From the NCBI RefSeq assembly GCF_007747445.1, contig NZ_CP036425.1:1286175-1350174 (forward strand): DNA of 64,000 nucleotides, in the 5' to 3' direction. The notes under the pieces are model-generated. The model saw nothing but the letters and a program-made list of their open reading frames with translations, had not been told where the DNA came from and made no database searches. A program made the translations under genes and the position numbers. The DNA comes from Poriferisphaera corsica (lineage in GTDB: Bacteria > Planctomycetota > Phycisphaerae > Phycisphaerales > Phycisphaeraceae). Below, piece after piece: positions 40,509 to 50,133 of the stretch (within the stretch, counting starts at the first letter, position 1; the number at the start of each line of letters is the position of its first letter).

Positions 40509-40982
40509 TCACCCCTGACTTGCCTTCAATTTCTCGCCTCCATCTCGCCGGAACACCAGCTCTCCAGCTCTCGCCCCGCATTCCCTGCAATAATACGTCC
40601 GCCCTTTTAAAGGCCGTCGATGCCGTGTATGCTCATGCCCGCAACCCGCGCAACTTGCCATCCACTTCCCCTTCGGCATGCTCGCCGATCGATCACAACG
40701 TTCCGGCCTCGCACCAATCTCAATACACACCCTTTTCCACTTCTCACCATGCCCCGCCTTCGCCCCCGCGATCGCATGCGCAATCTCATGTAACAGCGTA
40801 TCCCGCACCGCCTCTTCATCGTTCCCATGCACCAGATGCACCGAAAGCTCAATCCGCTTCTTCCCATAGTCACACAGCCCCAGCGTTCGCTTCCGCTGGT
40901 TGAACCCAAACGACCATCTCGGCAACAATCCATGTTCCCGCATCAGTCCCTCCGCCATCGCTTTCGCGTCCCACATATTCAA
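40509..40982 (-). CDS. SprT-like zinc metalloprotein
   Basis: A 157-residue protein with HEIAHAIAGAKAGHGEKWKRV (about residues 65-85), the HExxH plus downstream His of the SprT/Spartan family, and a C-terminal zinc ribbon (CAGCGHEHTRHRR then CRECG). Bacterial SprT proteins are putative proteases of unknown substrate; eukaryotic relatives remove DNA-protein crosslinks. It lies between the acetyltransferase gene and a pair of zinc-ribbon membrane proteins, 36 bp from the latter, all on the minus strand. Confidence 0.85.
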   Translation of the reverse strand: MNMWDAKAMAEGLMREHGLLPRWSFGFNQRKRTLGLCDYGKKRIELSVHLVHGNDEEAVRDTLLHEIAHAIAGAKAGHGEKWKRVCIEIGARPERCDRSASMPKGKWMASCAGCGHEHTRHRRPLKGRTYYCRECGARAGELVFRRDGGEKLKASQG

Positions 40983-41018
40983 AATCGTATTCTCCTAATC
41001 ATCTATTAGACTCACTCA

Positions 41019-42059
41019 TTACTCCACTCCCTTTTTTACCATCTCCACCTCCATCGGCACAATCATCTCATGATACACCCCAAGCAAATCCTCCTCATTC
41101 GGTAACTCATACCCAAACCCATCCCCCATCTCCGGCCTTACACACTTACCCACCAACGTAAACCGCAACACCTGCCGATCTTCCTTAAAAAGCGCACGCT
41201 CAAAATTGACCTGCCCATGACTACTTCGATTCATATACACCTCCTTCGCCTCAATCGGCTCCCCATCGAGCGTCACATCCTTCAAATACCAGAACACCGG
41301 CAAATCATCCATACTCACGTAATTCTGTCGCATCCGAAAACTCACAACCATCGGCCATGCCACATTCTCCCGCACAACCATTTCCTTCTGCTCCATCCGA
41401 GGCCGCCCCATAATCCCTTCAATCAACCTCGCCAACTGCTCATCTTCAAGATCGCCCCGCTCGCTTACCACTGCCACATAATCAGAAATCACATCGTAAC
41501 CAACATAGCTGTCTTGCGTTGTTCCCTCTAACCATTCATCAACCAACTCATTCCACTGCTTGATATCTTCCTCACCAAACCGCTCATCCCTAACCCGTTC
41601 CGCTGCCTCACGCCATAACCGGCTATCATGTCGATTCTTTACAATCTCAACCTGCGCCCTACGGTACAGCAACTCATCATCAATCAGGCGCAGATTGTAA
41701 CTGTTCTTTCGCTCCTGCCCATAAATCTTCCACCCCGTCCACACCCCACTAATCAGCGGCAATATCAATACCACAACCCCCATTACCACGAGTCGCCATC
41801 TCACCCCACTCACCAGCTTCAACGTGCCACGTTTCCGCAACTCCACGCCACATCCCAGACAAACCTCCGTCTCTTCCGGCAACTTCCCGTTCAAATTCTC
41901 ACCACACCCCCGACACACCACCTTCGCTTTCCGCGTCTTCCCCTTAAACCCCGACCAGAACAACACTCCCGCCACCCACACAGCCGGCAAGAATGCGATC
42001 AGCAACCAAAACAATGCAGCAGGTGAATCCTTATACAAATAGCCAAAAAATTCGCTCAT
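41019..42059 (-). CDS. Membrane protein with internal zinc ribbon, unknown function
   Basis: A 346-residue protein with an N-terminal membrane segment (about 12-35), a zinc ribbon (CRGCGENL and CLGCGVEL, about 48-72), a second membrane segment (about 90-108) and a large outer domain without a recognisable fold. Topology is the same as in the gene immediately upstream, whose stop its ATG overlaps by four bases, so the two are probably paralogues acting together. No enzyme motif is visible. Confidence 0.75.
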   Translation of the reverse strand: MSEFFGYLYKDSPAALFWLLIAFLPAVWVAGVLFWSGFKGKTRKAKVVCRGCGENLNGKLPEETEVCLGCGVELRKRGTLKLVSGVRWRLVVMGVVVLILPLISGVWTGWKIYGQERKNSYNLRLIDDELLYRRAQVEIVKNRHDSRLWREAAERVRDERFGEEDIKQWNELVDEWLEGTTQDSYVGYDVISDYVAVVSERGDLEDEQLARLIEGIMGRPRMEQKEMVVRENVAWPMVVSFRMRQNYVSMDDLPVFWYLKDVTLDGEPIEAKEVYMNRSSHGQVNFERALFKEDRQVLRFTLVGKCVRPEMGDGFGYELPNEEDLLGVYHEMIVPMEVEMVKKGVE

Positions 42060-43636
42060 TTTTTACCTCCCATATTCTTCTGCCATGCTTCCAAATCCTC
42101 CCCAAGGTCCCACCGCTTCACCCGTACATTTTTCCGCTCAACCCGTCCCTGCCATACCTCATCTACCTCCAAATTCTCTTTCAACTGCTCTCTGTTCCCC
42201 GATAGTATAAAGTCCAATTCCCTCACCTCAGGATCCAACTCATCATCTAGATCTAACTTCAAGATAGATTTCATCCTCACCCGCTTCCGCCGCTCGCCAT
42301 ACACATCTTGCTGATGATTCCCAAGCAACTCGTACTTCACCCCATCAATTTCCACCTCTGCCTGCAGATTTACAACCACAGGATCAGCAATCAATTCCCT
42401 TTTATCTCGTTCCGGCAAAACGCCCATCTCTTGCTCTAACTCATAGAGCTGATTAACAACCTCCCGCTCCCGCTCAAGAATTAAAATCAGCCGCGTCTTC
42501 CCATTAAACGTCCTCGCCATGCAATCCATCACGCGCACCTGCTCATCAAGATCAGCCTCCAGCCCACGATCCTCCACAAACTCAATCGCATCCGCCACAT
42601 CCTCATATACCGGCATATTCAACCTCAACGTTTTCTCCTCCCGCCAAACTACTTCCTTCGGCCAATCCTCCCGCGTACAGTGTCCTTGTTCAGGCATCAA
42701 ACTTTTATCAAACAGCACCCGTTCAATATCAACCTCCACCGCATAATTCCCCTCCTTCATAGCACTTCCCGTAAGCCATAACCGCACACCGCGCCGCTGC
42801 CCATCCTGCGAATATTCATACTTCACATCTTCCCCATCCAGTCGCACACCCTTTACATGCATCTGATGAACCACCTCATTATTCTGTAATCCATCACTCG
42901 CATGAAGATGCGGTGTCGTTCTCACATCAACCCGAACCCGCTCATCATCCACATACACACGCTGGTTTAATGCGGCCCTCGCATTGCGCCCAAACCAATC
43001 GCGATAAAACCCCACCATCATCTCATCCGTCACCCGATCGTTTCCAATCGCCGCCGCAACAAACGGGTCCGTCTGATGATCCAAACGATCTGCCATCTTC
43101 TCATCATTCAAGCACATCCCCATGACCCGAAACGCTCGCGCCACATCTTCTTCCCCAGACGTCTGATCCACCAACGCGCCTTTGCAAACTTCCATCACAC
43201 TCCACGCCGCGCCCGGCTCCATATGCTCCTGCAAATAAGCCTCAACAACCTCCAATGGATACCGCCCCAGATTCCAACCCTGCGGCCCGTTCGCCTTCCC
43301 ATACAGCACCACACCAATCCCGCCCCACCAAGCCACCGGCCCAGTCAACGCGATCACCGCACCAAACAACAACCACCAATTCATCTTCCGCTTCACAAAC
43401 TCAACAACCTTCGGATCATTCAAGTCCGTACCACATTCCGGGCACCGCTTCTCCTTATACGTCTCATACCCCCGCAGGTCATACCCGCACCGTCCCCGTC
43501 TTCCCCCGCATCGCGGCGACGACCACACCATCCGCCCCTTCCAACTCCCCGTAAGCAAACTCAATACCCCGACAATTACACCACCTACTACCGTTACCCC
43601 CATCAAGATCATCAATAGCAATTCTTCACCAGTCAT
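42056..43636 (-). CDS. Membrane protein with CGYDLRG zinc ribbon, unknown function
   Basis: A 526-residue protein with an N-terminal membrane helix (about 6-30), a zinc ribbon RCGYDLRG...RCPECGTDL (about 49-72), a second membrane helix (about 88-110) and a long outer domain. This CGYDLRG...CPECG ribbon is very common in Phycisphaerae membrane proteins and is my main taxonomic clue. The outer domain has repeated charged beta-type segments but no known motif. First gene of a minus-strand run with its paralogue, SprT and GNAT. Confidence 0.75.
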   Translation of the reverse strand: MTGEELLLMILMGVTVVGGVIVGVLSLLTGSWKGRMVWSSPRCGGRRGRCGYDLRGYETYKEKRCPECGTDLNDPKVVEFVKRKMNWWLLFGAVIALTGPVAWWGGIGVVLYGKANGPQGWNLGRYPLEVVEAYLQEHMEPGAAWSVMEVCKGALVDQTSGEEDVARAFRVMGMCLNDEKMADRLDHQTDPFVAAAIGNDRVTDEMMVGFYRDWFGRNARAALNQRVYVDDERVRVDVRTTPHLHASDGLQNNEVVHQMHVKGVRLDGEDVKYEYSQDGQRRGVRLWLTGSAMKEGNYAVEVDIERVLFDKSLMPEQGHCTREDWPKEVVWREEKTLRLNMPVYEDVADAIEFVEDRGLEADLDEQVRVMDCMARTFNGKTRLILILEREREVVNQLYELEQEMGVLPERDKRELIADPVVVNLQAEVEIDGVKYELLGNHQQDVYGERRKRVRMKSILKLDLDDELDPEVRELDFILSGNREQLKENLEVDEVWQGRVERKNVRVKRWDLGEDLEAWQKNMGGKK

Positions 43637-43750
43637 ACATACCCGCCTTGTAACTGAAAAATATGTACTTCATCATTTGTTATGACGTACTACCTTATCA
43701 TCAATTTCACCGCCACGAAATATATTCACCTGCACTCAATTTAATTGCTT

Positions 43751-43783
43751 CAAGCCTGCCACCACCGGTGGCAGGGTGTTTGA
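43751..43783 (+). repeat. Intergenic hairpin repeat, copy 2
   Basis: CAAGCCTGCCACC-ACC-GGTGGCAGG followed by GTGTTTGA. Perfect 9-bp stem. Lies between the start of the zinc-ribbon gene and the terminator of the OmpA-like gene. Confidence 0.75.
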
Positions 43784-43832
43784 AACAACCGTGATTAAAA
43801 TTGCATGCGATCACATCAATACGACCCAACAA

Positions 43833-43862
43833 TAAAAAAAGCCCGCATCACGCGGGCTTTTT
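43833..43862. terminator. Terminator of the OmpA-like gene
   Basis: AAAAAAAGCCCGC-ATCA-CGCGGGCTTTTTG: GC-rich stem of seven or more base pairs flanked by A- and T-runs, 22 bp past the stop of the minus-strand OmpA-like gene. The symmetry allows termination in both directions. Confidence 0.92.
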
Positions 43863-43883
43863 GAGATTCATTTTTTGCACAGC

Positions 43884-44768
43884 TTACTTATAGAAAACAG
43901 GTGCAGTTTCTTTCTTCACGGGTGCAGGTGCAACAACAGGGGTCGGTGCTGCAGCCTTCGGTGCGACGACAGGTGTTGCTTTCACAACAGGTGCCGCAGC
44001 CACAGGTGCAGGCATCGCAACCAGGAAGATTTCAACACGGCGGTTTGCCTGTGAACCGGTCACGTTGTTCGCTGCGATCGGACGGTACTCACCATAACCC
44101 GCAATGCTCATGCGGCTCGGTGAAACACCAGCCTTCTGCAACACACTCTTCACCGCAATCGCGCGGCCAGCCGACAAGCCCCAGTTGTCACCATACTTAT
44201 CTTTATTGACTGGGTTCTTCATCGGAACGTTGTCCGTATGACCCACTACGCGCACTTCGTATGCCATCGCTTCGCCGCTGTTCAGTACAACAGCCAACTG
44301 TGCCAGTGATGCGCTTGCCGCGCTGCTGACTTCCGTCTTGCCCAGTGCAAACGTCATGTCACTTGCCAAGCGAACCATGCCGCTCTTTGAGTCATAGCTC
44401 ATCAGGCCCGGATTGCTTGCCGCCAAACTCTCAAGCTTATTGCTCAAGACCACTGGCAACTGATTGCTGCTCGAAGCCATGTCACGGATGCGCTCTTTCG
44501 CTTCATCCAGTGCTGCCAGCAACTGCGCCTTTTCAGCCAGTGCAGCTTCCAGAGCTGCTTTTGCTTCAAGATCAACCTTGGGTTCAGCCTGCAGTGCTAA
44601 AATTCTTGCATTGGCTTCATCCAGACGGCTCTGAAGTTCAATCTGCTGTGCTTCACTCTTACGATAGAGCTCACGGAATTGGTCAACTTCGCTTTGAGCG
44701 ACGCAACCTACCATACCAACTGAGCTTAAAATGACTGTTGCCATTGCTAAACGTGCAAAAGACTTCAT
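43884..44768 (-). CDS. OmpA-family lipoprotein with coiled coil
   Basis: A 294-residue envelope protein. The signal peptide ends in a lipobox (GMVGC, Cys at about 22), followed by a coiled coil (about 30-95), an OmpA-like peptidoglycan-binding domain (VRVVGHTDNVPM, GLSAGRAIAVKSVLQKAGV, SMIAGYGEYRP-like, NRRVEIFLV; about 120-245) and a proline/alanine-rich tail. The tail is unusual because the OmpA domain is normally terminal; it may reach through the wall. It probably ties the outer membrane to peptidoglycan. The gene stands alone with its own terminator. Confidence 0.9.
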   Translation of the reverse strand: MKSFARLAMATVILSSVGMVGCVAQSEVDQFRELYRKSEAQQIELQSRLDEANARILALQAEPKVDLEAKAALEAALAEKAQLLAALDEAKERIRDMASSSNQLPVVLSNKLESLAASNPGLMSYDSKSGMVRLASDMTFALGKTEVSSAASASLAQLAVVLNSGEAMAYEVRVVGHTDNVPMKNPVNKDKYGDNWGLSAGRAIAVKSVLQKAGVSPSRMSIAGYGEYRPIAANNVTGSQANRRVEIFLVAMPAPVAAAPVVKATPVVAPKAAAPTPVVAPAPVKKETAPVFYK

Positions 44769-44953
44769 CGCATCCGTTCCTTTCGTTGTCTATCCGATGA
44801 CACCCGCGTGTAGAATCTATCAGTGCTAGAGTTGGCGGAATGGGTAAAAGAGGTAAGCCGCCGACCGATTTGGATTGTACAATGGGTGTGAGGTTCTGGA
44901 AAATAAAACGTATTGTTCTCGTGTATAAATATCGGACTGCTGGGCATTAAAAC

Positions 44954-46339
44954 ATGAAATCACAACCGATAACTCTGATTCATTGCGCTGCGGTTCAAGA
45001 CGCGGCTAATATCAATATCCGTAATGCTTCAATTGCGATCAGTTCAGGTCGAATTGTCTGGGTTGGTCCGCGCGGCCAACTGCCGGAAGACCTTGCGCAA
45101 TATGTGGTTAATGAGCAATCATACGATGACCTGCTGGTGACACCCGCGCATGTGAATGCGCATGTGCATCTGGATTTAACGCACGTTGGCCCGCAACCAT
45201 TCAGCGGCTGCTTCGGAGATTGGCTGCGTGGGATTCGACGAATCCGAACTGAAAAGGCGATCCCGGTGAAGGAGGCGGTTGCACAAGGTGTTCGCCTATC
45301 TCGTGATGCAGGCGTGGGTTACGCAGCCGATATTGCTGGGACGGTTGAGGCGATTGAGGCAAGACGCGAGTTGGCGGAGCTGATGCCGTTGGCGGGTGTG
45401 TCGTATATGGAGTGGTTTGGGATTGGTGAGATGGCGGAGCCGCGAGGTGAGGTGCAGGAACAGAAGCTGCGTGAGGTGCCGTACGAGACGTCGGTGTCGG
45501 GACACACGCGAGGGATCGTTGCGGGGATCCAGCCACACGCGCCTTATTCGACGGGGCGACAGGTGTATATGCGGGCTGCAAAATTAAGCAGACAAAGAGC
45601 TTACAGGCTCAGCACCCATATGGCGGAGTCGATGGAGGAATTGGAATTTGTAGCCAAGGGCTCGGGGCTGTTCCGCCAATTTTTAGATGAGATGGAGATG
45701 TGGGATGAGTCGATTTTAGAACAAGGGATTGGAGAGGGGTTGCATCCAGTTGAATTCCTTGAGCGGCAATTACAACGAGGCAGGTGGCTGCTTGCGCACT
45801 GTAACTTCTTGGCGGATAAGCATATCGAGATCTTGGCGGAGACGGGGACGTCGGTGGCATACTGTCCAATCGCGTCGGATTACTTTGGGCATACAGGGCA
45901 GGGTGGCAAGCATGCTGCTGTATGGGAAAATGGCGAATGCAAAGATGGAGGGACAGAGGGGGATAGCGGGGGGAGGCATAGGTATCGAGAGATGTTGGCG
46001 CGTGGGGTGAATGTGGCATTGGGGGTAGATTCGGTGATCTGTCAGCCAGAGGATGAAGGGCAAGCGATGGGTATCTTGCCACAGATGCGGTACTTATATG
46101 AACGGGATGAGATGTATGGGGAAGAGGATGCGGGGTTGCTGCTGCGGATGGCGACGGTGAACGGGATGTTAGGGATGGATATGCCGGAGGAAGATGTGCT
46201 GTTGCTGGAGGGTTCGCCGGCGGTGTTTTGCGGGGTGGTGTTTAATCCGGAAGAGGGGACGGATCCGTTGGTGCAGGTGATGGAAAACCATGAGCCAGCG
46301 CGGTTGTTGGATTTCTCGATGGTGCAGATTCCAGAGTGA
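44954..46339 (+). CDS. Amidohydrolase-family deaminase-like protein
   Basis: A 461-residue metal-dependent hydrolase of the TrzA/AtzA/aminofutalosine-deaminase branch. The metal ligands are seen in NAHVHLD (about 68), STHMAES (about 220), AHCNFLA (about 280) and GVDSVI. Members remove amino groups from purine-like or triazine substrates. In menaquinone biosynthesis by the futalosine route a similar enzyme deaminates aminofutalosine, but no other gene of that pathway is in the window, so the substrate stays open. Codon use shifts to G-rich third positions towards the 3' end. Confidence 0.8.
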   Translation: MKSQPITLIHCAAVQDAANINIRNASIAISSGRIVWVGPRGQLPEDLAQYVVNEQSYDDLLVTPAHVNAHVHLDLTHVGPQPFSGCFGDWLRGIRRIRTEKAIPVKEAVAQGVRLSRDAGVGYAADIAGTVEAIEARRELAELMPLAGVSYMEWFGIGEMAEPRGEVQEQKLREVPYETSVSGHTRGIVAGIQPHAPYSTGRQVYMRAAKLSRQRAYRLSTHMAESMEELEFVAKGSGLFRQFLDEMEMWDESILEQGIGEGLHPVEFLERQLQRGRWLLAHCNFLADKHIEILAETGTSVAYCPIASDYFGHTGQGGKHAAVWENGECKDGGTEGDSGGRHRYREMLARGVNVALGVDSVICQPEDEGQAMGILPQMRYLYERDEMYGEEDAGLLLRMATVNGMLGMDMPEEDVLLLEGSPAVFCGVVFNPEEGTDPLVQVMENHEPARLLDFSMVQIPE

Positions 46340-46854
46340 TTTTGGGGCAGATGATTGAGTTATGAGTTGACGGAATCACTTGAAGTTTTGGCATGAGCGA
46401 TCACACAAGTGCGGGTTCGTGCGCACGATTTCTCGATTTTAGTGATTTTCCTGTAGCTGTTTTAGGTGGGTTTTGGCCTGTTTTGGGCAAACTTTGGTAT
46501 GAAATGGTTCAATTTTGTTTAGAAACAGCCTGCTTTTTGGGGGTGATTTTGTATGTTTTTTGGTTTTGTGCGCGCGGGGTGCAGATTTGGGAGAACGGTG
46601 AATTATTGTTTGGGTTGCGGTTGCAAGTTGCGCACGAGAGAGGTCATGCACGGGGATGGCGGGGCGACGGATGTGCAAGGCGGCTGTTAAGAATGGCGAA
46701 TTGGAATCGGTTTGGGCGATGAGTGATAGTGAGGGTGAGGCTTATTGGCGCGGTGGGGGAGGTGGTTATCGGCGTGTGGTTGTAGATGGGATCAGATGAA
46801 TGTAGGGCGGGCGGATTGGGCAATCTAACGGCAAGATAGATGGAGATTTTTGAG
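46340..46854. other. Intergenic G/T-rich region, no convincing gene
   Basis: A 109-codon open frame at 46393-46722 has membrane-like segments but no ribosome-binding site, and its low-complexity composition matches the surrounding DNA. I see no RNA gene or terminator here. Confidence 0.5.
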
Positions 46855-47766
46855 ATGAGTACCGAGCCAAAGGAATGTTGTTTGGGGAGTGTCGGATTTA
46901 TTGGGTTAGGGATTATGGGGCAGCCAATGGCGGAGAATCTGCTTAAGGCGGGGTATAAGGTGTGCGTGTGGAATCGGACGGAGAGTAAGTGCGAATGTTT
47001 GGTAGAGATGGGCGCGGATATGTTGCGGAGTCCGGGGGATGTGGCGGCGCACGGGCCGAAGGTGCTGTTTGTTTGCGTGACGGGGACGGAGGATGTGAAG
47101 GAGATTTTGTTTAGTGAAAAGGGGATTGCGAAGAGTGCGAAGCAGGGATTGATCGTCGTAGATCACTCGACGATTGATGCGAAGGAGGCGGCAGATTTTG
47201 CAGACTGTTTGGCGGGCGCGGGGGTAAAATATTTGGATGCGCCGGTGAGCGGTGGTGATGTGGGCGCGAAGGCGGGAACGTTGTCGATTATGGTGGGCGG
47301 AGACGAGAAAGCCTATGAGACGGTTAGGCCGATGTTGGAGGTGCTGGGTCAGAAAGTGAATTACATGGGCAAGAGCGGGATGGGGCAGGTGACCAAGAGT
47401 TGTAACCAGGTGATGGTGGCGTGCAATTTGATGGGTGTGTGTGAGGCGATGATGTTGGCGAAGAAGAATGGGTTGAGTTTGGAGAAAATGATTGAAGCGG
47501 TGAGCGGGGGGGCTGCGGGGAGTTGGTCGCTGAGTAATCTGGGCGTGAAGATTAAGGATGGGGATTGGTCGCCGGGGTTTATGGTGAAGGATTTGCTGAA
47601 GGATCTGGGTTTTGTTTCGCATTTATCGCAGGTCTCGCACGCGCCTTTGACGGGGACAAATATGGTGGAGACGCTGTTTCAGGTGTTGGCGGCTGAGGGT
47701 GAGGGGGAGCTGGGGACGCAGGCATTGGCGAAGGTGTATGAAAAATTGGGTGGGTTTGAGTTTTAA
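46855..47766 (+). CDS. Beta-hydroxyacid dehydrogenase family (GarR/HIBADH-like)
   Basis: A 303-residue NAD(P)-dependent oxidoreductase. The nucleotide-binding motif GFIGLGIMGQPMAENLLKAG is near the N-terminus, the substrate motif DAPVSGGDVGAKAGTLSIMVGG about residue 120, and the catalytic lysine in GQVTKSCNQ about residue 175. This matches 3-hydroxyisobutyrate dehydrogenase and 2-hydroxy-3-oxopropionate reductase. The open frame begins at ATG 46840, but that codon overlaps the GGAG that serves ATG 46855. Confidence 0.9.
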   Translation: MSTEPKECCLGSVGFIGLGIMGQPMAENLLKAGYKVCVWNRTESKCECLVEMGADMLRSPGDVAAHGPKVLFVCVTGTEDVKEILFSEKGIAKSAKQGLIVVDHSTIDAKEAADFADCLAGAGVKYLDAPVSGGDVGAKAGTLSIMVGGDEKAYETVRPMLEVLGQKVNYMGKSGMGQVTKSCNQVMVACNLMGVCEAMMLAKKNGLSLEKMIEAVSGGAAGSWSLSNLGVKIKDGDWSPGFMVKDLLKDLGFVSHLSQVSHAPLTGTNMVETLFQVLAAEGEGELGTQALAKVYEKLGGFEF

Positions 47767-47780
47767 CCCTTCGCTCCACC

Positions 47781-47818
47781 CCGATCCCCCGGATCCCCCG
47801 GATCCCCCGGATCCCCGG
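47781..47818. repeat. Short tandem repeat, unit GGATCCCCC
   Basis: About four copies of the nine-base unit directly behind the dehydrogenase gene. Copy number may vary by slippage. Not coding. Confidence 0.8.
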
Positions 47819-47960
47819 AATTTCCCTCCCCCCTCAAAAAAACAACTCGGAATTCTCTTGGAAGAAGTTAGCTTCGGTGGAGTGCTTGTGTTAGTTGATA
47901 GCGTTAGAGAAGACATAAGCGAGGGATTGAATGTTGTAGGTAATTGAAGTGTGGTTGGGA

Positions 47961-47992
47961 TGACACCCCACGACCGGCGGTCGTGGGCTTGG
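47961..47992 (-). repeat. Intergenic hairpin repeat, copy 3
   Basis: On the minus strand: CCAAGCCCACGACC-GCC-GGTCGTGGG then GTGTCA. Perfect 9-bp stem with different stem bases from copies 1 and 2 but the same flanks. Lies between the dehydrogenase and the acyltransferase genes. Confidence 0.75.
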
Positions 47993-48150
47993 TCATAACT
48001 TGTAGCGGGTGGATGAATGTGTCTAAGGTGGCAGGGGTGACAGTTTATTTTCAATGCGTGGCTGTATGAGTTACAGTAAGGGCTCAGTGGGTTCAACTGT
48101 GCTAGTGCGCGTTTTGTGCGAAGACGCTTTTGTTGAACAAAGGATTGAAT

Positions 48151-50028
48151 ATGAGTCAGGCAGCAGTCGGCCCCACATCCCCCCCTCCGCCCCCGGAAGC
48201 CCCGGCATTACTTAATCAAGCATCGGGAAATACCAATGCGAAAACAGTGGGGGGTGGGGGAAGAGTTATTTCTATTGATGCGCTGCGGGGGTTCATCATT
48301 ATTATGATGCTGTTTGTGAATGCGTCGGGGGGTGTGTTTAAATCGCAGTGGTGGATGGGGCATTTGGCTGCGGGGAAGATGGGGATGGCGCTTGCGGATT
48401 TTGTGTTTGGTTCGTTTTTGTTTATTACGGGGTTGTCGATACCGTTTGCGTTTAAGAAGCGGCTGGCGATGGATGCGCCGGCGAAGCTGTTTTGGCATAT
48501 TGGTTTGCGGGTGGTGAGTTTACTGATTATTGGGCATTTCATGATGGGGTCGCCGATTGATCATATTCGGTATTTTAGTGAGATAAATAGTGGGTATGGG
48601 GCGTATTGGGATACACGGCTGTGGGTAATTTTGGTATTCGTGAGTGTGTTTATGATTTGGCATCACGTGAATGTGACGTCGGATTTGGGTCGGAAGATTT
48701 CGGCAGCGGTGCGTGTGCTTGGGGCGGTGGGTCTTGGGTTTGCGTGGTGGTGTTTTACGGTGAAGGATTGGAAGGGCGATATTGGGATTAACTTTGCGCC
48801 TTACTGGTATGGGATTGTGGGATTGATTGGTGCGGCGTATCTGGTTGCGGCTGTGTTTTACTTGCTGTTTCGGGATAACAGGGTTGCGCTGGTGTTGGGG
48901 ATCTTGACGTTATTCAATGTGTTCTTTGTGGTGATGGCGACGCATGAGGAGTATGGGAATCTGCGTGGTGTGACGGCGATCTATATCACGTTGGTGAGTT
49001 TGGGGACGATCTATTATGCGATTAGAGGTGTGAAGGATGCGTGGGCGGATGCGAAGGCGAAGGGGTCGCACTGGGTGATGCCGACGCTGTTTACGGGGAT
49101 GGGGAGCTTGGTGGTGCTGTTCGTGGGATACATGGCGGTACTGGTCTTGCAGGGGATGGGGACGGAGGCAGGGGTGAAGGCTGATTATGTGATGTGGATG
49201 CCTTGGGCGGTTTGGCCGATGGTGATGGGGGTGCTGAGTGTGTGTGCTGTGGGCTGGTTTGTGGTGGCGGGTCAGAAGGCTGCGAATCCAGAAAATCGCT
49301 TGTTTTTGTGGGGTTTGGGTGCGGTGGTTGCGGGAGCGATAGTGTATGGATGGTGGTGGACGATTGATGCGGGTTGGTTTGTGAAAGTGGCGGGAGAAGT
49401 TGTAGAGAATAAGTTGTGGGCGATGACGCCGATCATTGGGGATAATGGTGGGCTGGTGCAACGTGCGTCGGTGAGTACGCACGCGACATCGGCGATGTTG
49501 GGGTTGATGATGGGGTTGGTGATTGCGGATAACAAGAAGTATCCGAATCCGCTGGACAAGATTACGACGATCATGACGTATGCGTTGGTTTGTGTGGTCT
49601 TTGCGCTGATTAGTGCGAAGTGGTATGGGATTCATAAGAACGGAGCGATGCCGGCGTATTCGTTGATCTGTGCGGCGTTCTGTATGGTGATGTGGGTGAT
49701 TTTTTATCTGTGGATTGACGTGAAGGGGTGGAAGAAGTGGTCGGTGTTGTTTGTGATGGCGGGGGCGAATCCGCTGACGATGTATTTGATTGGGTATCCG
49801 GTGAATGCGGCGTTTTTCATGTTGGATCAATGGACGTGGGGTGGTGGGAGTGGCGCGGTGTTTACGCCGAACGTATTTAATCGGGCGGACTTGCCGTGGT
49901 TTGGGGCGAGTTTGGATTGGAGTTCGTGGCAGCCTTGGATTGGGGTGGTTAAGTGTTTGGTGTGGGCGTTCTTCACGGCGTGGGTCGTGGGCATGCTGGC
50001 GAAGAAGAACTTTAAGTTGAAACTTTGA
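48151..50028 (+). CDS. HGSNAT-like multi-pass acyltransferase (DUF5009/DUF1624 type)
   Basis: A 625-residue membrane protein. After a proline-rich cytoplasmic N-terminus it shows RVISIDALRGFIIIMMLFVNA (about 38-58), the signature of the heparan-alpha-glucosaminide N-acetyltransferase-like family, and about a dozen membrane helices. SFLFITGLSIPFAFKKR and GANPLTMYLIGYPVN also fit. These proteins move acyl groups across the membrane to a sugar acceptor. ATG 48151 is chosen over 48130 because AAAGGA lies seven bases upstream. A terminator follows at 50108. Confidence 0.85.
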   Translation: MSQAAVGPTSPPPPPEAPALLNQASGNTNAKTVGGGGRVISIDALRGFIIIMMLFVNASGGVFKSQWWMGHLAAGKMGMALADFVFGSFLFITGLSIPFAFKKRLAMDAPAKLFWHIGLRVVSLLIIGHFMMGSPIDHIRYFSEINSGYGAYWDTRLWVILVFVSVFMIWHHVNVTSDLGRKISAAVRVLGAVGLGFAWWCFTVKDWKGDIGINFAPYWYGIVGLIGAAYLVAAVFYLLFRDNRVALVLGILTLFNVFFVVMATHEEYGNLRGVTAIYITLVSLGTIYYAIRGVKDAWADAKAKGSHWVMPTLFTGMGSLVVLFVGYMAVLVLQGMGTEAGVKADYVMWMPWAVWPMVMGVLSVCAVGWFVVAGQKAANPENRLFLWGLGAVVAGAIVYGWWWTIDAGWFVKVAGEVVENKLWAMTPIIGDNGGLVQRASVSTHATSAMLGLMMGLVIADNKKYPNPLDKITTIMTYALVCVVFALISAKWYGIHKNGAMPAYSLICAAFCMVMWVIFYLWIDVKGWKKWSVLFVMAGANPLTMYLIGYPVNAAFFMLDQWTWGGGSGAVFTPNVFNRADLPWFGASLDWSSWQPWIGVVKCLVWAFFTAWVVGMLAKKNFKLKL

Positions 50029-50107
50029 TCCTCGTCCCTCTTTTTCCCGCTCGGAAATCGAGGTGAGGGTGTAGTTGCGGTTTGGAAATCAGCGAATGAA
50101 TTGTATG

Positions 50108-50133
50108 AGCCCGAGTGAAAGCTTGGGCTTTTT
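50108..50133. terminator. Terminator between acyltransferase and Nudix genes
   Basis: AGCCCGAG-TGAAAG-CTTGGGCT followed by TTTTA, with one G-T pair. It sits 80 bp behind the plus-strand acyltransferase and touches the stop codon of the convergent Nudix gene, so it probably serves both. Confidence 0.75.

Noticed and set aside
40520-43618. Several long plus-strand ORFs of 100-180 codons
   Set aside because: They are antisense shadows of the SprT-like and zinc-ribbon genes and are rich in His, Pro and Ser with no motifs.
46393-46722. 109-codon ORF with membrane-like stretches
   Set aside because: G/T-rich low-complexity DNA, no ribosome-binding site and no family resemblance; kept only as a note in the intergenic entry.
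47781-47818. CRISPR-like array
   Set aside because: The nine-base units are directly joined without spacers, so it is a simple tandem repeat. No CRISPR array was seen anywhere in the window.
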